A stretch of DNA of 64,000 nucleotides from Streptosporangiaceae bacterium NEAU-GS5 (GTDB lineage: Bacteria; Actinomycetota; Actinomycetes; Streptosporangiales; Streptosporangiaceae), in contig JAGFNW010000003.1 in NCBI GenBank assembly GCA_017592665.1, forward strand, positions 62,001-126,000. Direction: 5' to 3'. The position numbers and the translations under genes are program-made. The notes beneath the pieces were generated by a model that was given only the letters and a program-made list of their open reading frames with translations, was not told the DNA's origin and did not search any database. Shown one piece after another: positions 27,455 through 36,783 of this stretch. Positions within the stretch are counted from its first letter, which is position 1, and each line of letters opens with the position of its first letter.

Positions 27455-29527
27455 CTACTCGCACTGGGCCGTCGCGATTTTGCACAGGCGGGACGAGTCG
27501 CGGCCGAGGGAGCGCAGCGCGTGGTCGGCCGCGGCCGCGTGGAGCAGTGCGCGGCGCACCTCGGTCCGGGAGTCGGACGGCTCGAGTTCGAGCTCGTCCA
27601 TGCGCCGGTCGGCGAGGTCGCCCAGCCAGGCCCCGAGGTCGGCCAGCGCCGTGTCGACGTCGCCGCTCGACCGGTAGGGCTCGCGTGCCCGGACCGCGTC
27701 GGCGCAGCCTTCCAGCCGGTCGGCGACCGCGTCCAGCACCTTCGGCGCCGGGCCCACATCACCGGGATCCTCGCGGAGCACGGCCGCCACGGTGATCAGA
27801 TCGTCGCGGACCCGTTCCGCCGCCTCCACCACCTCGCGCATCCCCTCCGGCGCGGCCCCGCCCGGCTCGTGCGGGATGACGCCGAGCGCGCCGGACACGG
27901 CCTCGGCCGCACGCGCCGCCGCGGCCATCCGGTCCTCCGTCTTCGCGCCGTCGGGCCTGCCCCGGCTCAGCTGGGCCACCGTACGGGCCGCGGCGCCGTG
28001 CGCGGCCAGCATCCGGGCCACGCGGGCGCCCAGCCGTACCACCTCGCCCCGCGGCCACAGCAGGCGCGTGCAGACGAGCGAGATCAGGCAACCGATGATC
28101 GTGAGCAGGATCCTGGCCCCGGCCACCCCCGGGTCCTGCGGGATCTGAAAGTCGATCAGCAGCAGGATGCAGGCCGTCATGAACGTCGCCCAGTAGGTGT
28201 AGTGGGCCGCGACCAGGGTGAACGCGGCGACCGCGGACACCCACACGCCCAAGGCCAACAGGCCGTAAGAGGGATGGGCGAACAACACCAGGGCCGCGGC
28301 CACCGCGCCGATCGTGCTGCCCAGGATGCGGGCCCACACGCGTGCGAAGGTCTCGCCGTACGTGGGCTGGATGGTCAGCAGCACGCTGATCGCCAGCCAC
28401 TGGGCGTGCTGCAGCGGATAGACGGCGATGATCGCCGACGCGATGCCGGTGCCGAGCCCCACCCGCAGCGCGTGCCGCACATGAGGGTCGTCAAGCGACC
28501 ACCGCGGCGCCCTCGGCATGGAGGCCAACCGCAGCGGCGACCAGCCGGGCGTGGCCACCTCGAGCAGCGGTTCGGCGACCGCGGTGAGCGTCTCCCTGAT
28601 CCGGTCGGCGCAGTGGCCGATCTGCCGGAGGACGACCAGGACGAGCAGTTCGCGCTCCCCGTCGGGTGCTTGGCCGCGGAGCGCGTCCACCCGCCGCGCG
28701 AAGTCGGGCGGCTCGCGGATCGTGACGGGCGCGCCGGTCAGCACGTCCGCGAACGCTCGCACCCCGGCTTCCAGGGAGCCGATCAACTCCGGCATGCCGA
28801 CCTTGACGTCGGGCGCGCGTTTGGTGAGCGCCTCGTTCAGCGAGCGCAGCGCCACCGCCTCGTACAGCACGCGCCGCAGCGCCGCCGTCAGCGACTCGGC
28901 CGCGGTCGAACGGCGCTGCCAGCGGTAGCGTGCGACAGCCGTACGGGCCTCGGTGAGACGGGCGGAGGCGACGTGGCGCCGCGCGTCCCACTCCTCGGCC
29001 GGACCGTCGGTGGCCGCGACCAGGTCGGCGAGCGCGGCCGCCGCCTCGGCCAGCGTGGTCGGCAGCGGGCGGGTCTCGCGCCACGGCCACGGCAGGGTCA
29101 GCGTCACGCTGGAGATCAGCCCGCCGAGCAGCTGCAGCCCGAGATGGGGCAGCGGGTCGATCGGCAAGGGATTGGCGACCGTGAGCAGCAGCGTCAGCGC
29201 CGCCGTCGGCCCGGTGAACGGCACCAGCACGCCGATCCCGCCCAGGAGCGCCGCCACCGGCACCATGAGCAGGCCGTGCCCCGACAGAGCGATCCCGAGC
29301 AGCACGCCGCAGGCGAGGGCGAGCGTCGCGCCCAGCATGTACGGCAGGCGGGTGCCGGCCGGATCCGCGTTGGCCCGCGTCGCGACCAGCCACGCGCCCA
29401 GCGCCACGGTGCCGCCGCCGAGGGGATGACCTGTGACGGCGCCGACGACCAGGGGCGCGACCACGCATGCGGACGCCGTCAGCCCGTGGCCGAGGCCCGG
29501 CTTAAGGTTTGTGAGACTGGACCACAT
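27455..29527 (-). CDS. FUSC-family aromatic-acid-exporter-like membrane protein
   Basis: 690 residues. Two sets of about six membrane segments (about 20-150 and 355-490) each precede a soluble helical region, as in AaeB/FUSC proteins. The second set has WLAISVLLTIQPTYGETFARVWAR and RILGSTIGAVAAALVLF. The family exports aromatic acids or related toxic anions. Overlaps the upstream sixA gene by 26 bases on the same strand. Confidence 0.88.
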   Translation of the reverse strand: MWSSLTNLKPGLGHGLTASACVVAPLVVGAVTGHPLGGGTVALGAWLVATRANADPAGTRLPYMLGATLALACGVLLGIALSGHGLLMVPVAALLGGIGVLVPFTGPTAALTLLLTVANPLPIDPLPHLGLQLLGGLISSVTLTLPWPWRETRPLPTTLAEAAAALADLVAATDGPAEEWDARRHVASARLTEARTAVARYRWQRRSTAAESLTAALRRVLYEAVALRSLNEALTKRAPDVKVGMPELIGSLEAGVRAFADVLTGAPVTIREPPDFARRVDALRGQAPDGERELLVLVVLRQIGHCADRIRETLTAVAEPLLEVATPGWSPLRLASMPRAPRWSLDDPHVRHALRVGLGTGIASAIIAVYPLQHAQWLAISVLLTIQPTYGETFARVWARILGSTIGAVAAALVLFAHPSYGLLALGVWVSAVAAFTLVAAHYTYWATFMTACILLLIDFQIPQDPGVAGARILLTIIGCLISLVCTRLLWPRGEVVRLGARVARMLAAHGAAARTVAQLSRGRPDGAKTEDRMAAAARAAEAVSGALGVIPHEPGGAAPEGMREVVEAAERVRDDLITVAAVLREDPGDVGPAPKVLDAVADRLEGCADAVRAREPYRSSGDVDTALADLGAWLGDLADRRMDELELEPSDSRTEVRRALLHAAAADHALRSLGRDSSRLCKIATAQCE

Positions 29528-29957
29528 GGCCCGTCGCGGGGTCGATCTCCGACCACGGCCCGGGCAGCTCGATCACGGCGAACGCGCCCGGTGGAAACCC
29601 CTCGTCGTGGCCGCCGGAAAGCAGCAGGGTCAGCTCCTGGACGCCGGGATTGTGGCCCACGAGGACCAGCGTCTCGACCTCGGCATCGACCCGTCTCACG
29701 ACGTCGACCAGCTCGTCCGGGTAGGCGCCGTAAATGTCACGGTCGTATTCGATCGGCGCGTTCAAGCCGAGCAACTCGGCCGTCTGGCGCGTACGGACCG
29801 AGGGGGAGGAGAGCACGAGCTGTGGGGCGAGCGGGCGGATCAGCTCGCCCGCCTCACGCGCGTTGCGCTCGCCGCGGCCGGTCAGCGGCCGCTCGATGTC
29901 GGCGAGCCCGGCGACGTGCACGGCCTTCGCGTGCCTCAGCACGATCAGGGTCTTCAC
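29502..29957 (-). CDS. SixA-type histidine phosphatase
   Basis: 151 residues from GTG 29957. Histidine-phosphatase motif LRHAKA (RHG variant of SixA), conserved Arg in SSPSVRTRQTA and second His in LVLVGHNPGVQEL. SixA removes phosphate from phosphohistidine of HPr/NPr or phosphorelay proteins. Substrate here unknown. It has no linked sensor. Confidence 0.88.
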   Translation of the reverse strand: MKTLIVLRHAKAVHVAGLADIERPLTGRGERNAREAGELIRPLAPQLVLSSPSVRTRQTAELLGLNAPIEYDRDIYGAYPDELVDVVRRVDAEVETLVLVGHNPGVQELTLLLSGGHDEGFPPGAFAVIELPGPWSEIDPATGHVVQSHKP

Positions 29958-29994
29958 CCTGCCAAGCCTATGAGCGTCACCGGGCCGCCTCACA

Positions 29995-32310
29995 TCACGG
30001 GGTCTTGACCAGTTCTTCGTGGTTGTCCTCGGACGGCGTGATGGTGGCCGAGCGCCGCTTCGACACCACGATCGCGGCGACCACGATCGCCACCGCGACG
30101 ACCGTGACGCCGATGCGCAGCGCCGCGTTGTCGGCTGACGACACGACGGCCGGCGCGATCAGCAGCGCGACCAGGTTCATCACCTTGATCAGCGGGTTGA
30201 TGGCCGGGCCGGCCGTGTCCTTGAACGGGTCGCCGACCGTGTCGCCGATGACCGTCGCGGCGTGCGCCTCCGAGCCCTTGCCGCCGTGGTGACCGTCTTC
30301 GACCAGCTTCTTGGCGTTGTCCCACGCACCACCGGAGTTGGCGAGGAACACCGCCATCAAGGTGCCGCAGGCGATCGCACCGGCCAGATAGGCGCCGAGC
30401 GGCGCGTATCCCAGGGCGAAACCGACGGCGATCGGCGTCAGCACCGCGAGCAGACCAGGCGTGGCCAGCTCACGGAGCGAGTCACGGGTGCAGATGTCGA
30501 CGACCCGCCCGTAGTCCGGCAGCTCGGAGCCGTCCATGATGCCCGGCTTGGTGCGGAACTGGTTGCGGACCTCCATCACGACCCGGCCGGCCGCGCGTCC
30601 CACGGCCGCAATCGCCAGACCCGAGAACAGGAACACCACGGACGCGCCGATGATCAGGCCGACCAGCACGTTCGGCGAGTCGACGCTCAGGTTGAAGGTG
30701 CCGAACGAGCCCAGCGCGTCCTTCACCCCCTGCGTGGCCTTGGCCAGCTCTCCCTCGACCGCCGTGCGGAACGACCCGAACAGCGCCGTGGCGGCGAGGA
30801 CCGCGGTCGCGATCGCGATGCCCTTGGTGATCGCCTTGGTGGTGTTGCCGACCGCGTCGAGGCTGGTCAGGATGCGGGCGCCCTCCCCCTCGACGTCACC
30901 GGACATCTCGGCGATGCCCTGCGCGTTGTCGGAGACCGGGCCGAAGGTGTCCATGGACACGATCACGCCGACCGTGGTCAGCAGGCCGGTGCCGGCCAGG
31001 GCCACCGCGAACAGGGCGACCGTGACGTTGCCGAAGCCCAGCAGGAACGCCCCGTAGACCGCGCCGCCGATCAGCAGCGCCGAGTAGACCGCGGACTCCA
31101 GGCCGACGCTGATGCCGGCGAGGATGACGGTGGCCGGACCGGTCAGCGAGCTGTTGCCGATGTCGCGCACCGGACGGCGGTTGGTCTCGGTGAAGTAGCC
31201 GGTGAGAATCTGGATGGCGCTGGCCAGGACGAGACCGACGAGGACCGCGCCGATGGCGATCCAGCGCGGGTTGGCGTCGAGCGTCTGCACGCTGCTGCCG
31301 GTGAGCTCGGAGAAGCTGCTCGGCAGGTAGGCGAACGCCGCGACCCCGACCAGGACCGCCGAGATGATCGCGGAGATGAAGAAGCCGCGGTTGATGGCCG
31401 ACATTCCGGACCGGTCGCCGCTCCGCGGCGCGGTGGCGAAGATGCCGACGATCGCGGTGATCACGCCGATCATCGGCACGATCAGCGGGAACACCAGGCC
31501 CTCGGTGCCGAAGGCGGCCTTGCCCAGGATGAGGCTGGCGACCAGGGTCACGGCGTACGACTCGAACAGGTCGGCCGCCATGCCGGCGCAGTCGCCCACG
31601 TTGTCGCCCACATTGTCGGCGATGGTGGCGGCGTTGCGCGGGTCGTCCTCGGGGATGCCCTTCTCGACCTTGCCGACCAGGTCGGCGCCCACGTCGGCGG
31701 CCTTGGTGAAGATGCCGCCGCCGACACGCATGAACATGGCGAGCAGCGCCGCGCCGAACCCGAACCCTTCGAGCACGGACGGGGCGTCGCCCTTGTAGAC
31801 GAACACGACGATGGCCGCGCCGAGCAGGCCCAACCCGACGGTGAACATGCCGGCCACGCCGCCTGTGCGGAACGCGATCCGCATGGCGGCCTTCTCGCCG
31901 TCTCCGCGAGCCGCGGCCGCGACGCGCACGTTGCCGCGCACCGCGAGCCACATGCCGATGAAGCCGGTCAGCGCGGAGAACAACGCGCCGATCACGAAGA
32001 ACACGCTGCGCCCGATCGCCACGCTGGTCGACTCGGCGGGCAGCAGATAAAGCAGGAAGGGGATGAGCACGACAAAGATCGCAAGCGTGCGGAACTGCCG
32101 CGTCAGATAGGCCGCAGCACCTTCCTGTACGGCTCGCGCGATGTTCTGCATGCGCTCGGTGCCCTGACCTGCGGCGAGCACCTCCCGCACCAGAGCACCC
32201 GCGACCGCAAGCGCCAACAACGCGATCGCGGCTACCACGATCACGATGGTGAGATGGGATCCAGTAAGAGATACCGCGGCGTCATTGCGCGCGGCTGCAT
32301 AGGCAGACAA
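29995..32310 (-). CDS. hppA: K+-independent H+-translocating membrane pyrophosphatase
   Basis: 771 residues with about 16 membrane segments. PPi-binding motifs DVGADLVGKVEKGIPEDDPRN, DNVGDNVGDCAGMAADLFESY and the final GGAWDNAKK are intact. The sequence GNTTKAITKG has Lys where K+-dependent enzymes have Ala, which predicts a K+-independent proton pump. TTG 32310 is preceded by GAGGAGG 5 bases ahead; GTG 32367 and ATG 32358 are in frame but lack a good site. It lies downstream of bldG, as in S. coelicolor. Energy-conserving PPi hydrolysis at the membrane. Confidence 0.95.
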   Translation of the reverse strand: MSAYAAARNDAAVSLTGSHLTIVIVVAAIALLALAVAGALVREVLAAGQGTERMQNIARAVQEGAAAYLTRQFRTLAIFVVLIPFLLYLLPAESTSVAIGRSVFFVIGALFSALTGFIGMWLAVRGNVRVAAAARGDGEKAAMRIAFRTGGVAGMFTVGLGLLGAAIVVFVYKGDAPSVLEGFGFGAALLAMFMRVGGGIFTKAADVGADLVGKVEKGIPEDDPRNAATIADNVGDNVGDCAGMAADLFESYAVTLVASLILGKAAFGTEGLVFPLIVPMIGVITAIVGIFATAPRSGDRSGMSAINRGFFISAIISAVLVGVAAFAYLPSSFSELTGSSVQTLDANPRWIAIGAVLVGLVLASAIQILTGYFTETNRRPVRDIGNSSLTGPATVILAGISVGLESAVYSALLIGGAVYGAFLLGFGNVTVALFAVALAGTGLLTTVGVIVSMDTFGPVSDNAQGIAEMSGDVEGEGARILTSLDAVGNTTKAITKGIAIATAVLAATALFGSFRTAVEGELAKATQGVKDALGSFGTFNLSVDSPNVLVGLIIGASVVFLFSGLAIAAVGRAAGRVVMEVRNQFRTKPGIMDGSELPDYGRVVDICTRDSLRELATPGLLAVLTPIAVGFALGYAPLGAYLAGAIACGTLMAVFLANSGGAWDNAKKLVEDGHHGGKGSEAHAATVIGDTVGDPFKDTAGPAINPLIKVMNLVALLIAPAVVSSADNAALRIGVTVVAVAIVVAAIVVSKRRSATITPSEDNHEELVKTP

Positions 32311-32673
32311 TCCGTCCTCCTCGGCCAGACGGTAGGTCCTGCCCGGACGGCGCTGCATTATTCTCACGGGCCTAGCGGCGCACTCCGGGTCATTGGCAGT
32401 GCCGCTTCCGGTTGTCCGCAGACTCCCCGCAGTGGTGCATGCGAGACTAAACCTTGGCCGGTGCGGGGAGTCTACGCAGGCTCGAGGCGGATATGAAGGC
32501 CCTCCACGCTGCTAATTGAGAACAAGTCCAGTAGCAACCTGTAACAGCCTTATGTCCAAACGGCATCGCCGGACCCGCCGCCGACGGGATCTCAGCCACC
32601 TTGAGCGGCCCGGCCTCCCTTAAGCCGGCCTCGGACCCTTTGAGGGGATCCTCGGCCGTCTTCACAGGGGACG
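32311..32673. other. 363-bp intergenic region between hppA and anti-sigma gene
   Basis: It holds the 5' leader of hppA and the 3' end of the bldG unit. No coding bias was seen on either strand. A GGACCC...GGGATCC-like stem near 32635-32655 may end the bldG transcript. Nothing else is recognised. Confidence 0.5.
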
Positions 32674-33096
32674 CTAGACCGTCGCGGGCCAGCTCATCCG
32701 GATGCGCATGCCCTTCGGCCCCGGATAGACCTCGACGTCGTCGGCCAGCCCGGCGATCACCGCGATGCCCAGCCCGGGCATCTCCGGGACCAGCCCACCA
32801 CCGGGGGCGCCGTTGACCTCGAACACGTGCGGCTGCACGTCGTCGCTCGGCGCGACGTCGGTGACCGTCACCTCGAAGCGACCTGAGTCATCTCGCAGCT
32901 CGATCCGGATCGGCTCCCCCGGGCAGTGGACGCGGTGCGCCTCCACGGCCCGAGAGCATGCCTCTCCGACGGCGAGCCGCACCTCGTCCAGCAGTGCCTC
33001 GGCCACGCCGGTGCGGCGCGCGATGGCTGTCGCCACCAGCCGTGCCGTACGCACGTGGGCCGGAAGAGCGCTGAACGTAAGTTCGACGGTGGCCAT
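32674..33096 (-). CDS. Anti-sigma serine kinase-like ATPase (RsbW/SpoIIAB family, bldG orf3)
   Basis: 140 residues, a GHKL ATPase. The N box is in VRLAVGEACSRAVEAH; the G box is VPEMPGLGIAVIAGLADDVEV. Immediately follows bldG (2-base gap). In S. coelicolor the gene in this position forms an anti-sigma partner switch with BldG. It is predicted to phosphorylate the STAS protein and/or bind a sigma factor, although the N box has Ser-Arg in place of Asn-Ala, so kinase activity could be weak. Confidence 0.9.
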   Translation of the reverse strand: MATVELTFSALPAHVRTARLVATAIARRTGVAEALLDEVRLAVGEACSRAVEAHRVHCPGEPIRIELRDDSGRFEVTVTDVAPSDDVQPHVFEVNGAPGGGLVPEMPGLGIAVIAGLADDVEVYPGPKGMRIRMSWPATV

Positions 33097-33098
33097 GA

Positions 33099-33449
33099 CT
33101 ACTTGTCTTTGCCGTGGGCTTCCTTGGCCTCGTCCACTGAGGCGTAGATCCCGAAGACCTTGGTCAGCCCGGTGATCCGGAAGATCTTCAGGATGCGCTC
33201 CTGCGTGCAGACGAGCTCGAGTGAACCGTCGTGCGCCCGAACCCGCTTGAGGCCTCCGACGAGAACGCCGAGGCCGGTCGAGTCAAGGAAGTCGACCTTC
33301 TCCATGTTGACAAGAAGGTGGAAGTTGCCCTTGTTGACGAGGTCGATGAGTAGCTCACGCAATCTCGGCGCGGTGTAGACGTCGATCTCACCTTCGACCT
33401 CGACAATGGTGAGTCGGTCCTCGGTACGGTGGTCCAACTTCAGATCCAC
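33099..33449 (-). CDS. bldG: STAS-domain anti-anti-sigma factor BldG
   Basis: 116 residues. The STAS domain contains the phosphorylatable Ser in [19 protein letters not shown] and the BldG-type end [12 protein letters not shown] and [17 protein letters not shown]. It is very like Streptomyces BldG, which is essential for aerial growth and antibiotic production. GGAGG lies just before the GTG start. Upstream of its cognate kinase and divergent from the DECH helicase, as in S. coelicolor. Confidence 0.95.
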   Translation of the reverse strand: MDLKLDHRTEDRLTIVEVEGEIDVYTAPRLRELLIDLVNKGNFHLLVNMEKVDFLDSTGLGVLVGGLKRVRAHDGSLELVCTQERILKIFRITGLTKVFGIYASVDEAKEAHGKDK

Positions 33450-33597
33450 TGATCCTCCAGCGCCATGCGTGCGTAGGTCTCGTCACGGGTCGTGCATCCT
33501 GGAAGCCCCAGCACACTCGACCCTAATGCGCGGCATTCAACCACGCGCCGTCTCCGTGTCTATACGAAATCACGACTCCGGGCGACTCTCCCCACAG

Positions 33598-36500
33598 ATG
33601 CCAGACTGGAAACCAGTGACTTCCACGAATCGTCCCTCGCCTCGGGCAGGCTCCCTCCTCGAACGCCTGCTCGCAGTGCCCGGCCGCCGGGAGCGCGTCA
33701 CCCATGTGGAGCATGTTCCAGCACGTCAAGCCGGTCAAGCCCGTTTCGAGGATTGGGTGCCAGAAGTCCTCGCCGACCGTCTGAAAAATCTCGGTATTTC
33801 CGGACTTTGGCCGCATCAGTACGAGGCCGCGTCACTGATTCGCCGTGGCCAAAACGTGATCATTTCTACTGGCACGGCGTCCGGAAAATCCTTGGCGTAT
33901 CAGGTGCCGGCCGTGACCTCCGTGCTCGAGGGCGGCACGGTGTTGTATCTCACACCCACCAAAGCCCTCGCGGCCGACCAACTACGCGCCCTCACCGAGC
34001 TACGGCTCCCGCAGCTGCGCGCCGCCACCTTCGACGGCGACACCCCCGGCGCGGAACGCGAGTGGGTCCGCCAGCACGCCAACTACATCCTCACCAACCC
34101 CGACATGCTGCACCGCACGATGCTGCCCCGGCACTCGGCGTGGACCACGTTCTGGCGGCGGCTGCGGATCGTCGTCGTCGACGAGTGCCACGGCTACCGC
34201 GGCGTCTTCGGCTCGCACGTCGCCCAGATCCTGCGCCGTCTCCGCCGAATCGCCCTGCGGTACGGCTCCCGCCCCGCTTTCTTCCTCGCGTCGGCGACCG
34301 CGAGCGACCCCGCGGTGGCTGCGATACGCCTGACGGGCCTTGAGACGGCTGAGGTGACCGTGGACGCCTCACCCCGGGGTTCCGTTACGTTCGCGCTCTG
34401 GGAGCCGCCCCTGACGGATCTGCGGGGCGAGCACGGCGCACCCGTCCGGCGTACGGCGCCCGCCGAAACGGCCGACCTGCTCGCCGATCTCGTGGCCGAC
34501 GGAGTGCGGACGCTCGCCTTCGTCCGGTCGCGGCGCGGCGCCGAGACCGTGGCCCTGTCCGCGCGCAGACACCTGCTCGACGCCGGCATCCCCCTCGACG
34601 ACCGCATCGCCGCCTACCGCGCCGGATACCTCGCCGACGACAGACGGCTGCTGGAGAAGGCCCTCCGATCCGGCGAGCTGCTGGGCCTGGCCAGCACGAA
34701 CGCGCTCGAACTCGGCATGGACGTGGCCGGCCTCGACGCCGTCCTGATCACCGGATGGCCCGGCACACGCGCCTCCCTGTGGCAGCAGGCCGGACGCGCC
34801 GGCCGCGACGGCCAGGACGCCCTGGCCGTTCTGGTCGCCCGCGATGACCCGCTGGACACCTACCTCGTGCACCATCCCGAGGCCCTCTTCGGTCAACCGG
34901 TCGAGGCGATCGTCCTCGACCCGGACAACCCCCACGTCCTCGCCCCGCACCTCTGCGCCGCCGCCGCCGAGATCCCGCTCACCGAGGCCGACGTGGATAT
35001 CTTCGGCCCCGCCGCCCGATCCGTCCTGGCCGACCTGGTCGCCCAGGGCCTGCTACGCGCCCGCCCGGCCGGCTGGTATTGGGCCCGCCGCGAGCGCGCT
35101 GTGGACCTGGCCGACATCCGCGGCTCCGGCGGCCAGCCCGTACAGATCGTCGAGGCCGAAACCGGCCGCCTCGTCGGAACCATCGACGAGCCCTCCGCCC
35201 ACACATCGGTCCACACCGGCGCCGTCTACCTCCATCAGGGCGAGACGTACATGGTCGACCTCCTCGACCTCGATTCCGGCGTCGCCCTTGTGCACCCGGC
35301 CCAACCGGACTACTCCACCTTCGCCCGCGACGTCACCGACATCAGTGTCATCGAATCCCTCCGCTCCCGCCCCCTCGGCCCCGGCGAGCTCCACTTCGGA
35401 TCCGTCGAAGTGACCCGGCAGGTCGTCTCCTACCTCCGCCGCAAAACCCAGTCAGGCGAGGTCATCGGCGAGGACCCCCTCGACCTCCCGCCCCGCACCC
35501 TCCGCACCCGCGCCGTCTGGTGGACCCTCCCCACCTCCGCCCTCACACCCACCCTCTCGCCCACGCCCACCCCCACCTCCGCACCCACCCCTACGCCCAT
35601 CCCCACACCCGGCCTCACACCCACACCCACCCCCACACCCGCCCCCACGTCCACCATCGCCTCCCGCCCGGCCCCCGCCCACACACCCACCAGCACCCCC
35701 CAGCAGGCCTCCGCCCTCACCTCACTCTCGCCACCCACCCTCGCCCCCCACCAGCCGACAGCCGACGCCCACGCCGCGAGCCTTCGCCACCCCGCCAGCG
35801 ACAACGAACCCGCCACCACAGACCACCCGACCGCCACCACCAGCGGCTCGGCTACCACCGCCGCAGACCACCCAACCGCCGCCACCACCGCCACCGCAGA
35901 CCACCAGACCACCGCACCCGGCACCTCGGACCCAGAGCACCTGGCCCCCAGCAGCCGCTCCGCCGCCACCACCGCCGCGGCCGTCACCACCAGCGGTTCC
36001 GCCACCGCCGAGAACACAGCCGCCAACGCCAGCGGCTCCGTCCCCACCACCACCGAGAACGAATCCGCAACCGAGAACGAACCCGCCGCCGCGGACCACC
36101 CGACCATCACTCGCGATACCGCGAACATGGACCAGCCCACCGCAGACGCAACGAACATGGACCAGCCCACTCCAGACACCGCGGAGCACGGCGCCGTTGC
36201 CGCCGAAGACTCGACCAGGGGCCGCGCTGACAGCGGCGTTACGAGCCATCTCGGTGATCGCGTTGGTAGCGGAATCGGCAACCGGGCCCGTAGTGTCTCG
36301 GGCGGCGGACGTCGGCGTGACATCCATCTCGGCGGCGCGGCCCATGCGGCCGAACACGCCTCAATCGGCCTTCTCCCGCTTTTCGCGACGTGCGATCGGT
36401 GGGACATCGGCGGCGTGTCGACAGAGTTTCACCCCGACACGGGGCTGCTGACCGTCTTCGTCTATGACGGTCACGACGGCGGCGCCGGCTTCGCTGAACG

Positions 36501-36672
36501 CGGCTATGCCCGCGCCGTCGACTGGCTCACGGCCACCCGTGACGCCATCGCCTCGTGCGAATGCGACTTCGGCTGCCCGTCCTGCATCCAGTCTCCCAAG
36601 TGCGGCAACCGCAACGACCCCTTGGACAAACGGGGCGCCATCCTCCTCCTCGACATCCTCCTCGGCAGGTAG
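33598..36672 (+). CDS. DECH-box helicase with DUF1998 domain and large Thr/Pro-rich insert
   Basis: 1,024 residues, against about 770-800 usual. Motif I TGTASGKS (91-98), motif II DECH (195-198), motif III SATAS, STNALELGMDVAGLD, and motif VI QQAGRAGRDG (about 396). The C-terminal DUF1998 domain has Zn/FeS-type Cys in CECDFGCPSCIQSPKC (about 986-1001). Between RAVWWTLP and HAAEHASIGLLPLFATCD an insert of about 265 residues (645-912) is made of PTPTP and TTADHPT-like segments. It belongs to the TIGR03817 helicase/secretion-neighbourhood family next to tad genes. Start ATG 33598 lacks a clear ribosome binding site; GTG 33616 is an alternative. Confidence 0.9.
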   Translation: MPDWKPVTSTNRPSPRAGSLLERLLAVPGRRERVTHVEHVPARQAGQARFEDWVPEVLADRLKNLGISGLWPHQYEAASLIRRGQNVIISTGTASGKSLAYQVPAVTSVLEGGTVLYLTPTKALAADQLRALTELRLPQLRAATFDGDTPGAEREWVRQHANYILTNPDMLHRTMLPRHSAWTTFWRRLRIVVVDECHGYRGVFGSHVAQILRRLRRIALRYGSRPAFFLASATASDPAVAAIRLTGLETAEVTVDASPRGSVTFALWEPPLTDLRGEHGAPVRRTAPAETADLLADLVADGVRTLAFVRSRRGAETVALSARRHLLDAGIPLDDRIAAYRAGYLADDRRLLEKALRSGELLGLASTNALELGMDVAGLDAVLITGWPGTRASLWQQAGRAGRDGQDALAVLVARDDPLDTYLVHHPEALFGQPVEAIVLDPDNPHVLAPHLCAAAAEIPLTEADVDIFGPAARSVLADLVAQGLLRARPAGWYWARRERAVDLADIRGSGGQPVQIVEAETGRLVGTIDEPSAHTSVHTGAVYLHQGETYMVDLLDLDSGVALVHPAQPDYSTFARDVTDISVIESLRSRPLGPGELHFGSVEVTRQVVSYLRRKTQSGEVIGEDPLDLPPRTLRTRAVWWTLPTSALTPTLSPTPTPTSAPTPTPIPTPGLTPTPTPTPAPTSTIASRPAPAHTPTSTPQQASALTSLSPPTLAPHQPTADAHAASLRHPASDNEPATTDHPTATTSGSATTAADHPTAATTATADHQTTAPGTSDPEHLAPSSRSAATTAAAVTTSGSATAENTAANASGSVPTTTENESATENEPAAADHPTITRDTANMDQPTADATNMDQPTPDTAEHGAVAAEDSTRGRADSGVTSHLGDRVGSGIGNRARSVSGGGRRRDIHLGGAAHAAEHASIGLLPLFATCDRWDIGGVSTEFHPDTGLLTVFVYDGHDGGAGFAERGYARAVDWLTATRDAIASCECDFGCPSCIQSPKCGNRNDPLDKRGAILLLDILLGR
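35524..36340 (+). repeat. C-rich low-complexity tract coding the helicase insert
   Basis: Runs of CCCAC/CCCACC triplets at 35540-35700, then degenerate GCCACCACC-like triplets to about 36060 and a GAACATGGACCAGCCCAC duplication at 36124-36175. It encodes Thr/Pro/Ala/Asp-rich sequence and keeps the frame open across about 815 bp. The complementary strand is G-rich. Confidence 0.8.
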
Positions 36673-36783
36673 CGGCGCAACCTCCACCCACCCGCCACAC
36701 CCGCGAGGCAGAAGAACATGACCCACGGAACGAGGAGACCCAAGCCCCAGCGGTAGACGCCAGGAGGACACGACCGCGGTTGA

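Noticed and set aside
33406-33597. Helicase start at 33406 overlapping bldG
   Set aside because: Would run antisense through bldG; residues before MPDWK show no similarity or codon bias.
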